The position numbers and the translations under genes are program-made. The notes under the pieces were generated by a model. It ran no database searches. It saw only the letters and a list, made by a program, of their open reading frames with translations, and was not told the DNA's origin. Below, piece after piece: positions 42,928 to 50,530 of a stretch of DNA of 64,000 bases. Source of the DNA: Gordonia liuliyuniae (lineage in GTDB: Bacteria > Actinomycetota > Actinomycetes > Mycobacteriales > Mycobacteriaceae); NCBI RefSeq assembly GCF_021739025.1, contig NZ_JAKKOT010000004.1, forward strand, positions 62,001 to 126,000. Reading direction: 5' to 3'. Every line of letters starts with the position of its first letter. Positions within the stretch are counted from its first letter, which is position 1.

Positions 42928-43851
42928 TCATGAGACGACTGCCAAGGGTTCGCCGCCGGACCAGTCGTGCCCCCAGTAGCTGTCTGCGGTGATCTCTTCG
43001 GTGGTGTACGTATCCTCGTCGACCAATATGCCGTCGGTGCCGAACTCGATGTCCCACCCTCCTGGCGCACGGACATAGAACGAGAGCATCTTGTCGTTGG
43101 TGTGCCTGCCCAAGGTCGACGAGAGCGACGCTCCTTCGGCGATGACGCGGTCCTGCGCCCTCCCGACGGTGTCGAGGTCGTCCACCTCGACCATCACGTG
43201 GATCAGGCCCGGCCCCTGTTTGGGTGCGGGCATCATCGCGAGACTGTGGTGCCGCTGATTGACTCCGAAGAAGCGGATCCGCATCGGCCCGACTTCCGGC
43301 GGCGTGTCGAGCCGGAACGCGCCGCGCGGTAGGAAGCCCAGTGTCTGGACGTAGAAGTCGTACGCTTTGCCCTGGTCGGGCACCGGAATCACTACGTGGC
43401 CAAGCCCTTGGGCACCGGTGACGAAGCGTGCGCCGAACGGAGTGACCACTGGGCTGTGGTCCAGCACCGCCCCGAAGAACACCTCGAGCGGAATGCCCGC
43501 GGGATCGGAGAAGGTGATGGCGGCCTCGACTCGACGGGCGTCGGACTCCTCCGCGGTCAGGTCCTGTACGTCGACGCCGGCGGCCTCGACTGCGGTGCGA
43601 ACTCGCTCCATTGCTTCGCGGTCGCGAACCTCCCAGCCGACGACGCTCACTTTGTCGGTGTCACCGGGGCGGACGACTATCCGTGCGGCTCGTTCGTCGA
43701 GCCGAAGGTACAGCGAGTCGGGGTCGGGACCCGATCCCTCCGCGAAGCCCAGGATGTCCATGGCGAGCGTGCGCCAACGCGACATGTCGTTGGTCTGGAC
43801 CTCCACGTAGCCGAGCGCTTTGATATCGGAGTCATACAGTCGGGGAGTCAT
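42928..43851 (-). CDS. hsaC: HsaC-type extradiol ring-cleavage dioxygenase
   Basis: Two-domain type I extradiol dioxygenase of 307 residues. The C-terminal half holds the iron site: His in GLGHVVIPV (near residue 150), His in LIHVMVEVDD (near 218) and Glu in DIEFGTDG (near 268). In steroid breakdown HsaC cleaves the catechol ring of 3,4-DHSA; relatives cleave 2,3-dihydroxybiphenyl. ATG at 43851 has AAAGGACG upstream. It lies 58 bases downstream of the HsaA gene across a 15-bp tandem duplication, which fits the sequential steps HsaA then HsaC. Confidence 0.85.
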   Translation of the reverse strand: MTPRLYDSDIKALGYVEVQTNDMSRWRTLAMDILGFAEGSGPDPDSLYLRLDERAARIVVRPGDTDKVSVVGWEVRDREAMERVRTAVEAAGVDVQDLTAEESDARRVEAAITFSDPAGIPLEVFFGAVLDHSPVVTPFGARFVTGAQGLGHVVIPVPDQGKAYDFYVQTLGFLPRGAFRLDTPPEVGPMRIRFFGVNQRHHSLAMMPAPKQGPGLIHVMVEVDDLDTVGRAQDRVIAEGASLSSTLGRHTNDKMLSFYVRAPGGWDIEFGTDGILVDEDTYTTEEITADSYWGHDWSGGEPLAVVS

Positions 43852-43865
43852 CGATCGTCCTTTGC

Positions 43866-43895
43866 TGGTGGTTGGCTGGCTGGTGGTTGGCTGGC
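43866..43895. repeat. 15-bp tandem duplication in the hsaC leader
   Basis: TGGTGGTTGGCTGGC is present twice without change (43866-43880, 43881-43895), followed by a partial third copy. It lies between hsaA and hsaC. Confidence 0.75.
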
Positions 43896-43909
43896 TGGTT
43901 GCGCGACAG

Positions 43910-45094
43910 TCAGATCATCTTGCGCAGTGGGCCGGGAGCTTCGGCGCCGAGTGAGCTGAGCGTCGCCGCGTGGTAGACGGTGTTGGGCGTGTGAATCGCG
44001 TGATGGATGCAGGCCTGGCTGTCGCGCCAGAATCGCTGCATCGGCTGGTCCATCCGGAGGGCGTTGCCGCCGCAGCGGGCATAGATCTCGTTCGCGGCTC
44101 GAGCGGCACGCCACGCCGCTCGCACCTGGGTGGCACGGCCGGCGGCACGATCAGCGAACGACGCGACCTCGCCTCGCTCGGTGATGTCCCAGAAGTACTG
44201 GGCGTTGTCGATCAACTCGCCGCGGGCCGCACGCAGATCCGCCATGTACTCGCCGAGTTCGAACATGGTGTAGGGATCGTGTTTGACGTTGACACCGTTG
44301 GCATCGATTCGGTTCGCCTGGTAATCCGAAGCCAGGCGCAGCAGGCCCTCGCAGATTCCGACGGTGGCCGAGGTGATGCCGAGCGGAAACATGTTCGACC
44401 ACGGCATCTGGTACAGCGTCTGTGTTCGGTCCGACTGACGCTGGCCGTCACCGCTGGACACGTCCTCCCAGGTCATCGCTCGGTACTCGGGTACGTAACA
44501 GTCCTCGATGATCAGGTCTTTGCTGCCGGTGCCCCGGAGTCCGACGACGTTCCAGGAGTCGTCGACGATGGTGTAGTCCGCGCGCGGGATGATCACGTGG
44601 ACCATCTGCGGCGGGTGCACCATGTTCCCGTCGGGGTCGCCCATCATCGCGCCGAGGAAAGCCCAGCCGCAGTGGTCTGTGCCGGACGAGAACTGCCAGG
44701 ATCCGCTGAAGCGGTAACCGCCACCGTCCTGCGGAACGAGAATGCCGCCGGGCATGTACGGGGAGGCCATCCAGATGCTGCTGTCCTCGCCCCACACCTC
44801 GTCCTGTACTCGGCGATCGTTGTAGGCCAGCTGCCACGGGTGAACGCCGCAGACACCGAGAACCCAACCCGCGGCCGGGTCGAGCGACGCCAACCTCATC
44901 ACGGCCTCCGCGAACTCTCGCGGGTGGTATTCGTAGCCGCCGTAGTCGGCAGGCTGGAGCATCCTCATCGCTCCCGATTCCTTCAGGAGACGAACCGTCT
45001 TGTCAGTGAGTCGTCCGATGCGCTCGGCTTCGGCGCCTTGCGCGAAGAATTCGTCTGCGTGCTCGTTGATGTAATCGAGAACCGTGTTCGGCAT
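43910..45094 (-). CDS. hsaA: HsaA-type flavin-dependent secosteroid phenol monooxygenase
   Basis: Protein of 394 residues with the acyl-CoA dehydrogenase fold of group D flavin monooxygenases. Characteristic stretches are MRMLQPADYGGYEYHPREFA, AGWVLGVCGVHPWQLA, WQFSSGTDHCGWAFLGA and VGLRGTGSKDLIIEDCYVP. In cholesterol catabolism HsaA hydroxylates the phenolic product 3-HSA to a catechol using reduced flavin from HsaB. ATG at 45094 has GGAGAGACG upstream. It leads the second minus-strand operon behind a shared palindrome. A related phenol such as a bile-acid-derived one could be the real substrate. Confidence 0.86.
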   Translation of the reverse strand: MPNTVLDYINEHADEFFAQGAEAERIGRLTDKTVRLLKESGAMRMLQPADYGGYEYHPREFAEAVMRLASLDPAAGWVLGVCGVHPWQLAYNDRRVQDEVWGEDSSIWMASPYMPGGILVPQDGGGYRFSGSWQFSSGTDHCGWAFLGAMMGDPDGNMVHPPQMVHVIIPRADYTIVDDSWNVVGLRGTGSKDLIIEDCYVPEYRAMTWEDVSSGDGQRQSDRTQTLYQMPWSNMFPLGITSATVGICEGLLRLASDYQANRIDANGVNVKHDPYTMFELGEYMADLRAARGELIDNAQYFWDITERGEVASFADRAAGRATQVRAAWRAARAANEIYARCGGNALRMDQPMQRFWRDSQACIHHAIHTPNTVYHAATLSSLGAEAPGPLRKMI

Positions 45095-45187
45095 TCGTCT
45101 CTCCGATCGTGGCGGGCTGTGCGCCGCTGCCGTTCAAGTGCGTGGTGAGACGATGCTCACATCGCACCGAGATCATGTAGCCGATGA

Positions 45188-45204
45188 TTCCCGTGCAGCG
45201 GGAA
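45188..45204. promoter_or_regulatory. Palindromic operator, hsaA / NTF2-like divergent promoter
   Basis: TTCCCG-TGCAG-CGGGAA is the third copy of the cluster palindrome. It lies between the HsaA start (45094) and the NTF2-like gene start (45245). Confidence 0.7.
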
Positions 45205-45244
45205 AACCGCCGGTCGGATTCGCAGGATCTGGCCGACTATAGGC

Positions 45245-45772
45245 ATGAATGACATCGAGTTGACACTGTCCGACACCACACGCTTGATCGCCGAACTGGC
45301 CACGCGCGTCGCCTATCTGGAAGACAGGCAGACCATCACGGACCTCGTGGCCGCATACGGTCCAGCCATCGACGCGGGGTGTGCGGACGCCGTCGCGGAG
45401 ATCTGGACTTCTGACGGTGTCTACGACGTGGACACCGGAGTCATGCGCGGGCACGCTGAGATCTCCGCGATGGTGCGCGGCGGTATGCATCAGGGGTTCG
45501 TGCAGAAGGGGTGTGCGCACATCGTCGAGCCCGGACGCGTGCGTATCGACGGCGATACCGCGGTCGCGACCGGGAAGTCGATGCTGGTGGTCCACGGCGA
45601 CGACGGCTTCTCGGTGCTGCGCGCAACGGCGAACCGTTGGGAACTGATCCGCACCGAGGAAGGATGGAAGTGCGCTCGACGGGTGGGGCGTGTTCTTGAC
45701 GGTCGCCCGGAGGCGCGGGAACTGCTGGCGTCGGTAGATGAAGGGCTGACCGAAGTCGGAGTCGAGGAGTAG
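45245..45772 (+). CDS. SnoaL/NTF2-fold protein
   Basis: Small protein of 175 residues with the SnoaL_4-type cone fold: LIAELATRVAYLEDRQTITDLVAAYG at the N-terminus, AEIWTSDGVYDVDTGVMRGHAEI and the strand-rich VEPGRVRIDGDTAVATGKSML. This superfamily contains ketosteroid isomerases and bile-acid 7-dehydratase-like enzymes as well as many binding proteins. The divergent location behind the cluster operator suggests a steroid dehydratase or isomerase, but active-site residues cannot be assigned with confidence. It closes the cluster; the next genes to the right belong to sulfur metabolism. Confidence 0.78.
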   Translation: MNDIELTLSDTTRLIAELATRVAYLEDRQTITDLVAAYGPAIDAGCADAVAEIWTSDGVYDVDTGVMRGHAEISAMVRGGMHQGFVQKGCAHIVEPGRVRIDGDTAVATGKSMLVVHGDDGFSVLRATANRWELIRTEEGWKCARRVGRVLDGRPEARELLASVDEGLTEVGVEE

Positions 45773-45829
45773 TCAGGCGGATCGGCATCACCGGATCAGG
45801 CGTCGAGCGATGCCCCGGCGATCGGGTGC

Positions 45830-46270
45830 TCAGCCAGCGACGACCTGCCAATCGTGCACGCGGACTCCCAGGATCGGAGCGACGTCTTCGATGACCTGCC
45901 TGATCAGCACGGAAGCATCCGGTCCGCGCAAGGTGACGCCGTCGGCGACGCCCGTGACGGCGATGTCGCGCAGCAGCCCCACGAGGGTCGCGACGGTTCC
46001 GGGGTGGACGAGTGTCCCGGTCCGCGCGCCGGGCGTCCAACCGGGGTGTGCGGCCGCGTACTCGGCGTACGCGGCCCTCACGGTGTCGGCGAGGTGGACG
46101 TCGAGATCGACGAACACCGGACCGGATGCTCGCGCCGTCGCCTGGGCGGCTTCGCCGAGGCTCGATGCGCGGACCCGGGTGACCGGCGCGTCGACGTCGC
46201 CGTCGGTGAGTTCGATCCAATCCGCCGCGACGCTCTCTGCTCCGTGAACGGCGATGCGTGGTGTGCTCAT
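45830..46270 (-). CDS. Small protein coupled to a flavin reductase
   Basis: Protein of 146 residues with no clear domain call. The C-terminal 60 residues (VHPGTVATLVGLLRDIAVTGVADGVTLRG, then VIEDVAPILG) resemble the end of luciferase-like monooxygenases, where such a helix-turn precedes the last barrel helix, while the N-terminal half is Ala-rich and unlike the barrel. It starts inside the flavin reductase stop (ATGA) as the last gene of the sulfur operon. A detached LLM fragment or an accessory subunit are both possible. Ala/Val-rich composition fits the neighbours. Confidence 0.6.
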   Translation of the reverse strand: MSTPRIAVHGAESVAADWIELTDGDVDAPVTRVRASSLGEAAQATARASGPVFVDLDVHLADTVRAAYAEYAAAHPGWTPGARTGTLVHPGTVATLVGLLRDIAVTGVADGVTLRGPDASVLIRQVIEDVAPILGVRVHDWQVVAG

Positions 46271-46779
46271 GCGTTGTTCTCCTGTTCCAGATGACGGAAA
46301 CGGCTGTGGTGGAAGACAAGCGGGTCGACGCTCGGCGCAGTGAAGTGGCCGTGAACCGCAAGCAGCGCGATCACGTGGTCGCCTGCCGGGACCACCTGGT
46401 CGACGCGGGTGTGGAAGCCCGCGGCAGCGTCGTCGAGGTGGACGGCCCCGTCGTCGGTAGCCGACCAGTCGATGCCGTCGAACCGCTCGGACGCGGGGCG
46501 TCGGAGAAGTTCGGCGACGTTGCGTTGATCGTGCGCGAGCACCGTGACGCCCCAGTGGTCGGCGCGTCGGAGGACCGGAAGCGTCGTCGACGTGCGGGCG
46601 ACGTTCACCGATACCAGGGCGGGGTCCAAGGACACCGACGTGAACGAGGACGCGAGCAGACCGGCCGGTCCGTCCGGGCCGAGTGCGGCGATCACCACCA
46701 GCCCGGACGGGAAGTGTCCGAACACTCGACGCAACTCGGCTTGGTCGCCGACGGTCGTGAAATCAGTTGTGACAGTCAT
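46267..46779 (-). CDS. Flavin reductase of the sulfur operon
   Basis: Flavin reductase-domain protein of 170 residues: LRRVFGHFPSGLVVIAALG, LLASSFTSVSLDPALVSVNVA, WGVTVLAHDQRNVAELL and AGDHVIALLAVHGH. It should supply reduced FMN to the SfnG- and SsuD-type monooxygenases encoded upstream in the same operon, as SsuE or SfnE do in other bacteria (although by an unrelated fold in SsuE). ATGA overlap links it to the downstream small gene, and 45 bases separate it from the LLM gene. The start at 46779 is the first ATG in frame. Confidence 0.82.
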   Translation of the reverse strand: MTVTTDFTTVGDQAELRRVFGHFPSGLVVIAALGPDGPAGLLASSFTSVSLDPALVSVNVARTSTTLPVLRRADHWGVTVLAHDQRNVAELLRRPASERFDGIDWSATDDGAVHLDDAAAGFHTRVDQVVPAGDHVIALLAVHGHFTAPSVDPLVFHHSRFRHLEQENNA

Positions 46780-46824
46780 GGTCTCCAGACTTCTCGTGAT
46801 GTGGCGAATGGCGGCGATCAGCGA

Positions 46825-47997
46825 TCAGCGGCCTGCGGGGACGAACGGGTTGCCGGTTGTCGTCGACAGAGACGAACGAGGATTGTCGAAGAGGCCGCGT
46901 CGCGTGAGCTCGGGGACGACGCCTTCACCGAACCAGTACAGCTCCTCCAGATGCGGATAGCCGGACAGCACGAACTCGTCGATGCCCAATGCCGTGTACT
47001 CGGCGATGAGGTCGGCGACCTCGGCGTGGGAGCCGACGAGCGCGGTGCCCGCGCCGCCGCGAACCAGTCCGACACCCGACCACAGTCCCGGATACACCTC
47101 GAGCGACCGCGGATCCGTCCACGACCCGTCCGCGCGATGGGACTCGTGCAGTGCGCGCATCGCAGCCTGGCCGGTCGACTCGCTGCGGCCCAACACGGAC
47201 TGCACGCTCGCCACCGTGTCCTCGTCGAGCGCCGACAGCAGACGTCCCGCCTCGGCCCACGCCTGCTCGGACGTGTCCCGGGCGATCACGTGCAGCCGGA
47301 TGCCGAAGCGCACCGTCCGCCCCTGCTGCTCGGCGAGGGACCGGATCCAGTCGATCTTCGTGGCGACCGCGGCGGGCGGCTCACCCCAGGTGAGGTAGAC
47401 GTCGCTGTGCCGTGCCGCGACCGGGCCGGCCTCCGCGGACGACCCGCCGAAATAGATCGGCGGCACGGGGGACGGGAGCGTCGGGATCGTCGCGTCTTCG
47501 ACGGTGATGTGCTCGCCGCGGTAGGTGACCGTCTCCCCATCCCACAGGCGTCGCACGATGGACAAGAAGTCATCGGTGCGGGCGTAGCGTGCGGCCTTGT
47601 CGAGGTAGTCGCCGTAGGCGCGCTGCTCGACGGGCTCGCCGCCGGTCACGACATTCAGCAGGATGCGCCCCGGCGCGTGCTTGGCGAACGTCGACGTCAT
47701 CTGCGCGGCCAGCGTAGGGCTGATGAGGCCCGGGCGAAACGCCACCAGGAAGCCGAGCCGCTCGGTCTCGCGTGCCACCATGGCCGTGGTCAGCCACGCG
47801 TCCTGGCACCATGCGCCCGCGGGCGTGAGTGCGGCGGTGAAGCCGAAGTCCTCGGCGGCCCGTGCGATCGACGACAGATAGCCGATCGACGCGTCGCGGT
47901 CGCCGCTCGCGATTCCGGCGGGCAGGCCGTGGCCGCCGCCGACGATGAAACGCGAGTCGCCGTACGTCGGCAGGAACCAGTGGAGCTTTACAGACAT
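46825..47997 (-). CDS. ssuD: SsuD-type alkanesulfonate monooxygenase
   Basis: Luciferase-like FMNH2-dependent monooxygenase of 390 residues. Typical stretches are KLHWFLPTYGDSRFIVGGGHG at the start, AWCQDAWLTTAMVARETE, RPGLISPTLAAQM and PPIYFGGSSAEAGPVAARH, with VTGGEPVEQRAYGDYL in the middle. SsuD releases sulfite from alkanesulfonates as a sulfur source. The protein is close in length to SsuD, and its neighbours favour the same role, but subfamily members also act on sulfones or methanesulfonate. It lies between the SfnB-like gene and the flavin reductase. Confidence 0.82.
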   Translation of the reverse strand: MSVKLHWFLPTYGDSRFIVGGGHGLPAGIASGDRDASIGYLSSIARAAEDFGFTAALTPAGAWCQDAWLTTAMVARETERLGFLVAFRPGLISPTLAAQMTSTFAKHAPGRILLNVVTGGEPVEQRAYGDYLDKAARYARTDDFLSIVRRLWDGETVTYRGEHITVEDATIPTLPSPVPPIYFGGSSAEAGPVAARHSDVYLTWGEPPAAVATKIDWIRSLAEQQGRTVRFGIRLHVIARDTSEQAWAEAGRLLSALDEDTVASVQSVLGRSESTGQAAMRALHESHRADGSWTDPRSLEVYPGLWSGVGLVRGGAGTALVGSHAEVADLIAEYTALGIDEFVLSGYPHLEELYWFGEGVVPELTRRGLFDNPRSSLSTTTGNPFVPAGR

Positions 47998-48054
47998 TCG
48001 TCGATGATCCTTTTCGGGGGAGAGGTCGAGAACCGAGGAGGTCGGCTCGAACGG

Positions 48055-49230
48055 TCAGAGTGTTCCGTGGCTCGGTGGGCGTCGCCGACCGATCGCCCAG
48101 TGCCCGAGATGCTGGAGTTTCCAGCGCTCGGGGTCGTGCAGGGTGTGCGTGCGGGCGTCGCGCCAGAACCGGGTCAGGTTCGCCTTGTCCGATGCGGTGC
48201 GCGTGCCGCCGAAGTCGAACAGTTCGCTGCCCGCACGGCGGGCGGCGCGGCCCGCCGAGACCTTCGCTGCCGCCGTGGCGAGCGCCGCTTCGGCGATCGC
48301 GTCCGCGCTCGACGACTCGTCGGCGGCGTCGATCCGTTCCGCCGCGGCGCGCAGGAGCGCTTCGGCGGAGCGGACCGCGAGTTCGAGGTCGCCCGCCTGT
48401 GCCACGAGCAGGGGATCGTCGGCCGCGCGCTCGACGTCGGCTTCGAACCACGGTCGCGCGCGCTGTGCGAGGCCCGGAACGGCGTCGAGCGCTCCGCGCG
48501 CTATCCCGGCGTCGATCGCCGCGTGCACGAGCTGTGCGCGAGTCCCGTATGTACTGGTCGTCGCGAGTAGCCGCGTGTAGTCGAGAACGAGGTCGCCGTC
48601 CACGTCGACGTCGTCGAACACGACGGTCCCGCTGCTCGTCGTGCGCTGTCCGAAGCCGTCCCAGTCGCCGTCGATCGTCACACCGGGCGCGTCGGCGGGC
48701 ACGTACGCGACCACCGAACCACCATCGGGGCCGAGCGCGCGGACGGCGAGGATGTCGGCGAACACGGCCCCGGTCGCGTAGAACTTGATCCCCGACAGAC
48801 TCAGACGTCCGTCCCGGCGTCGCAACGTGGTCGCATCGTCGACGACCGTCTTCCCGCCGCGTTCGGTCTGAGCGTTCGCGATCCGCGCGCCGTCGAGCAC
48901 CCGAGTGAACAGATGCCGTTGCAACACGTCCGACCCGACACGTCGTGCCGAGTCGAGGAAGACGAAATGGCTCTGCGGGATCTGCGCGAGGCTCGGATCG
49001 GCGGCCGCTACGATCGCGACGACCTCGGCGAGTGTGCGTGCGCCCAGTCCAGGGCCGCCGAAGTCGGTCGGCACGGTGACGGCGAGGAGCCCGGTCGCCG
49101 ACAATGCCGCGACTTCGTCGAACGGGAGACGACGTCCGGCGTCCCGCGCACTCGCACCCGCGGCGACAGCGGGTGCGAATGCACGGGCAGCGGCCGCCGC
49201 GGACTCGTGATCGGTGATGGTGTCGGTCAC
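48055..49230 (-). CDS. sfnB: SfnB-like acyl-CoA dehydrogenase-fold oxidoreductase
   Basis: Flavoenzyme of 391 residues with the acyl-CoA dehydrogenase fold: FDEVAALSATGLLAVTVPTDFGG at the N-terminus, ADPSLAQIPQSHFVFLD, SGIKFYATGAVFADIL and WDGFGQRTTSSGTVVFDDV. It matches the SfnB/sulfur-acquisition group rather than fatty-acid enzymes, because the catalytic Glu region of true dehydrogenases is missing and the context is sulfur-related. GTG start at 49230 lies three bases after the upstream gene's stop. The chemical step carried out by SfnB is not well defined. Confidence 0.78.
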   Translation of the reverse strand: MTDTITDHESAAAAARAFAPAVAAGASARDAGRRLPFDEVAALSATGLLAVTVPTDFGGPGLGARTLAEVVAIVAAADPSLAQIPQSHFVFLDSARRVGSDVLQRHLFTRVLDGARIANAQTERGGKTVVDDATTLRRRDGRLSLSGIKFYATGAVFADILAVRALGPDGGSVVAYVPADAPGVTIDGDWDGFGQRTTSSGTVVFDDVDVDGDLVLDYTRLLATTSTYGTRAQLVHAAIDAGIARGALDAVPGLAQRARPWFEADVERAADDPLLVAQAGDLELAVRSAEALLRAAAERIDAADESSSADAIAEAALATAAAKVSAGRAARRAGSELFDFGGTRTASDKANLTRFWRDARTHTLHDPERWKLQHLGHWAIGRRRPPSHGTL

Positions 49231-49233
49231 GAG

Positions 49234-50433
49234 TCAGCTGTACAGCGTGAACTGGGGCGCACGGGTGTTGAGCACCCAGTCGCCGATCTCGCGCGCCTTG
49301 TAGGCCACCGGGTCGTGGACGGTGTGGGTGCGCAGATTGCGCCAGTGCCGGTCGAAGCCGTACGCGGAGGTCGTGGCTCGCGCCCCCTGGATCTCGAACA
49401 GCCGTGACGCGGCCTCCAGTGACACCTTGGTGGTGACGTACTTGGCTTCGGCGATGGCGATCGCCGTGTCGGCGCGCTGCTCGGCCGAGAGCGTGTCACC
49501 GAAGTCGAGCGCGGCCTGCAGTGCGTCGCCTGCCCGGTCGGCGAGGAGGGCCGCACCGGTGATCTCGGCGCGGAGCGCGCCGACCAATTCGAGGATGTAC
49601 GGGTCGTCGCCCGCACGGTCGAGCCCGGACGTCTCCCAGGCGCTGGCGTTCAGCCGGGTCCAGTCGAGGGCTTCGTCGAGTGCTCCTTCGGCGGTGCCGA
49701 TGTAGAAGTTGACGAACGCGAGTTGCCAGTGCGGTGTCACCAGAGTCTCGTACGGGGTGAAGGTCGGCGGCGAGTCGGGATCGCCGAGGATCTCGCTCGC
49801 GTGGACCACGGCGTCGTCGAAGACGACGCCGCCCGAGTCGGTCAGGCGTTGCCCGATGTTGTCCCAGTCGCCTTGCGGTGCGAATCCCGCACGGTCGGTC
49901 GGGAGCGTGAGGAACACGAGAGCGTCGCCGTACGCCGCGGTCACCGACAGCCAGTCGGCGACGCTCGCCCCGGAGGCGAACGTCCGACGACCGTTGAGGC
50001 GGTATTCACCGTCGACTCTGGTGAGAACGAGGCCGTCGGCGCCCCGCGGATTCTGCACACCGCCCCAGAACAGCTTCTCCTCCGCGTTACGCCGGGAGAG
50101 CGCCTCAGCCTGGTCGGGCGTGCCGAACAGGTGGGGGATCCGCTGCTGCGCATAGTGGTAGCCGATCAGGTGTGCGATAGACGTGTCGCCGCGGGCGATG
50201 CGACGAGTGATCTGCTGGCTCTGGGCGTAGTCGAGCCCCGACCCGCCGTACTCGACGGGCTCGCCGACCTGGAGCAGGTCGTGCTCGCGCAGGAGCGCGA
50301 TCTCCGCGGTCGGATCGGCATTCGCGCGATCGCGCTCGGCCGCGGTCGCGCGCAACTCGGATGCGACGATGTCTGCGCGTGTGAGGGCGTCGGCGAACAG
50401 GTCGGTGCTGCGGGTGTCGTTGGTGATGGTCAT
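49234..50433 (-). CDS. DszC-like flavin monooxygenase (acyl-CoA dehydrogenase fold)
   Basis: Protein of 399 residues of the DszC/SfnC group of flavin-dependent monooxygenases: YGGSGLDYAQSQQITRRIARG, HLIGYHYAQQRIPHLFG, GVQNPRGADGLVL and GRRTFASGASVADWLSV. DszC oxidises dibenzothiophene at sulfur in Gordonia and Rhodococcus; SfnC-type relatives work on smaller sulfides. The rest of a dsz operon (DszA, DszB) is absent, so an alkyl sulfide or sulfoxide substrate is more likely. ATG at 50433 has GGAAAGAG upstream. It is the second gene of the operon behind SfnG. Confidence 0.8.
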   Translation of the reverse strand: MTITNDTRSTDLFADALTRADIVASELRATAAERDRANADPTAEIALLREHDLLQVGEPVEYGGSGLDYAQSQQITRRIARGDTSIAHLIGYHYAQQRIPHLFGTPDQAEALSRRNAEEKLFWGGVQNPRGADGLVLTRVDGEYRLNGRRTFASGASVADWLSVTAAYGDALVFLTLPTDRAGFAPQGDWDNIGQRLTDSGGVVFDDAVVHASEILGDPDSPPTFTPYETLVTPHWQLAFVNFYIGTAEGALDEALDWTRLNASAWETSGLDRAGDDPYILELVGALRAEITGAALLADRAGDALQAALDFGDTLSAEQRADTAIAIAEAKYVTTKVSLEAASRLFEIQGARATTSAYGFDRHWRNLRTHTVHDPVAYKAREIGDWVLNTRAPQFTLYS

Positions 50434-50530
50434 CGTTCTCTTTCCCGGAAAGGTGTGGGGCGGGCTTCGTGGGTTGGCTGGACTCGTCCTGCTGCTCGCA
50501 CGGAGCAGGTGAGAGCGGTTCCAGCGCGAA

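Noticed and set aside
46258..48570. 770-codon plus-strand frame across the flavin reductase, SsuD-like and SfnB-like genes
   Set aside because: It is antisense to three well-supported genes and rich in Arg and Gly without domains.
50440..50452. Palindrome CTTTCC-C-GGAAAG before the DszC-like gene
   Set aside because: It overlaps the ribosome-binding site GGAAAGAG, and the symmetry is probably incidental.
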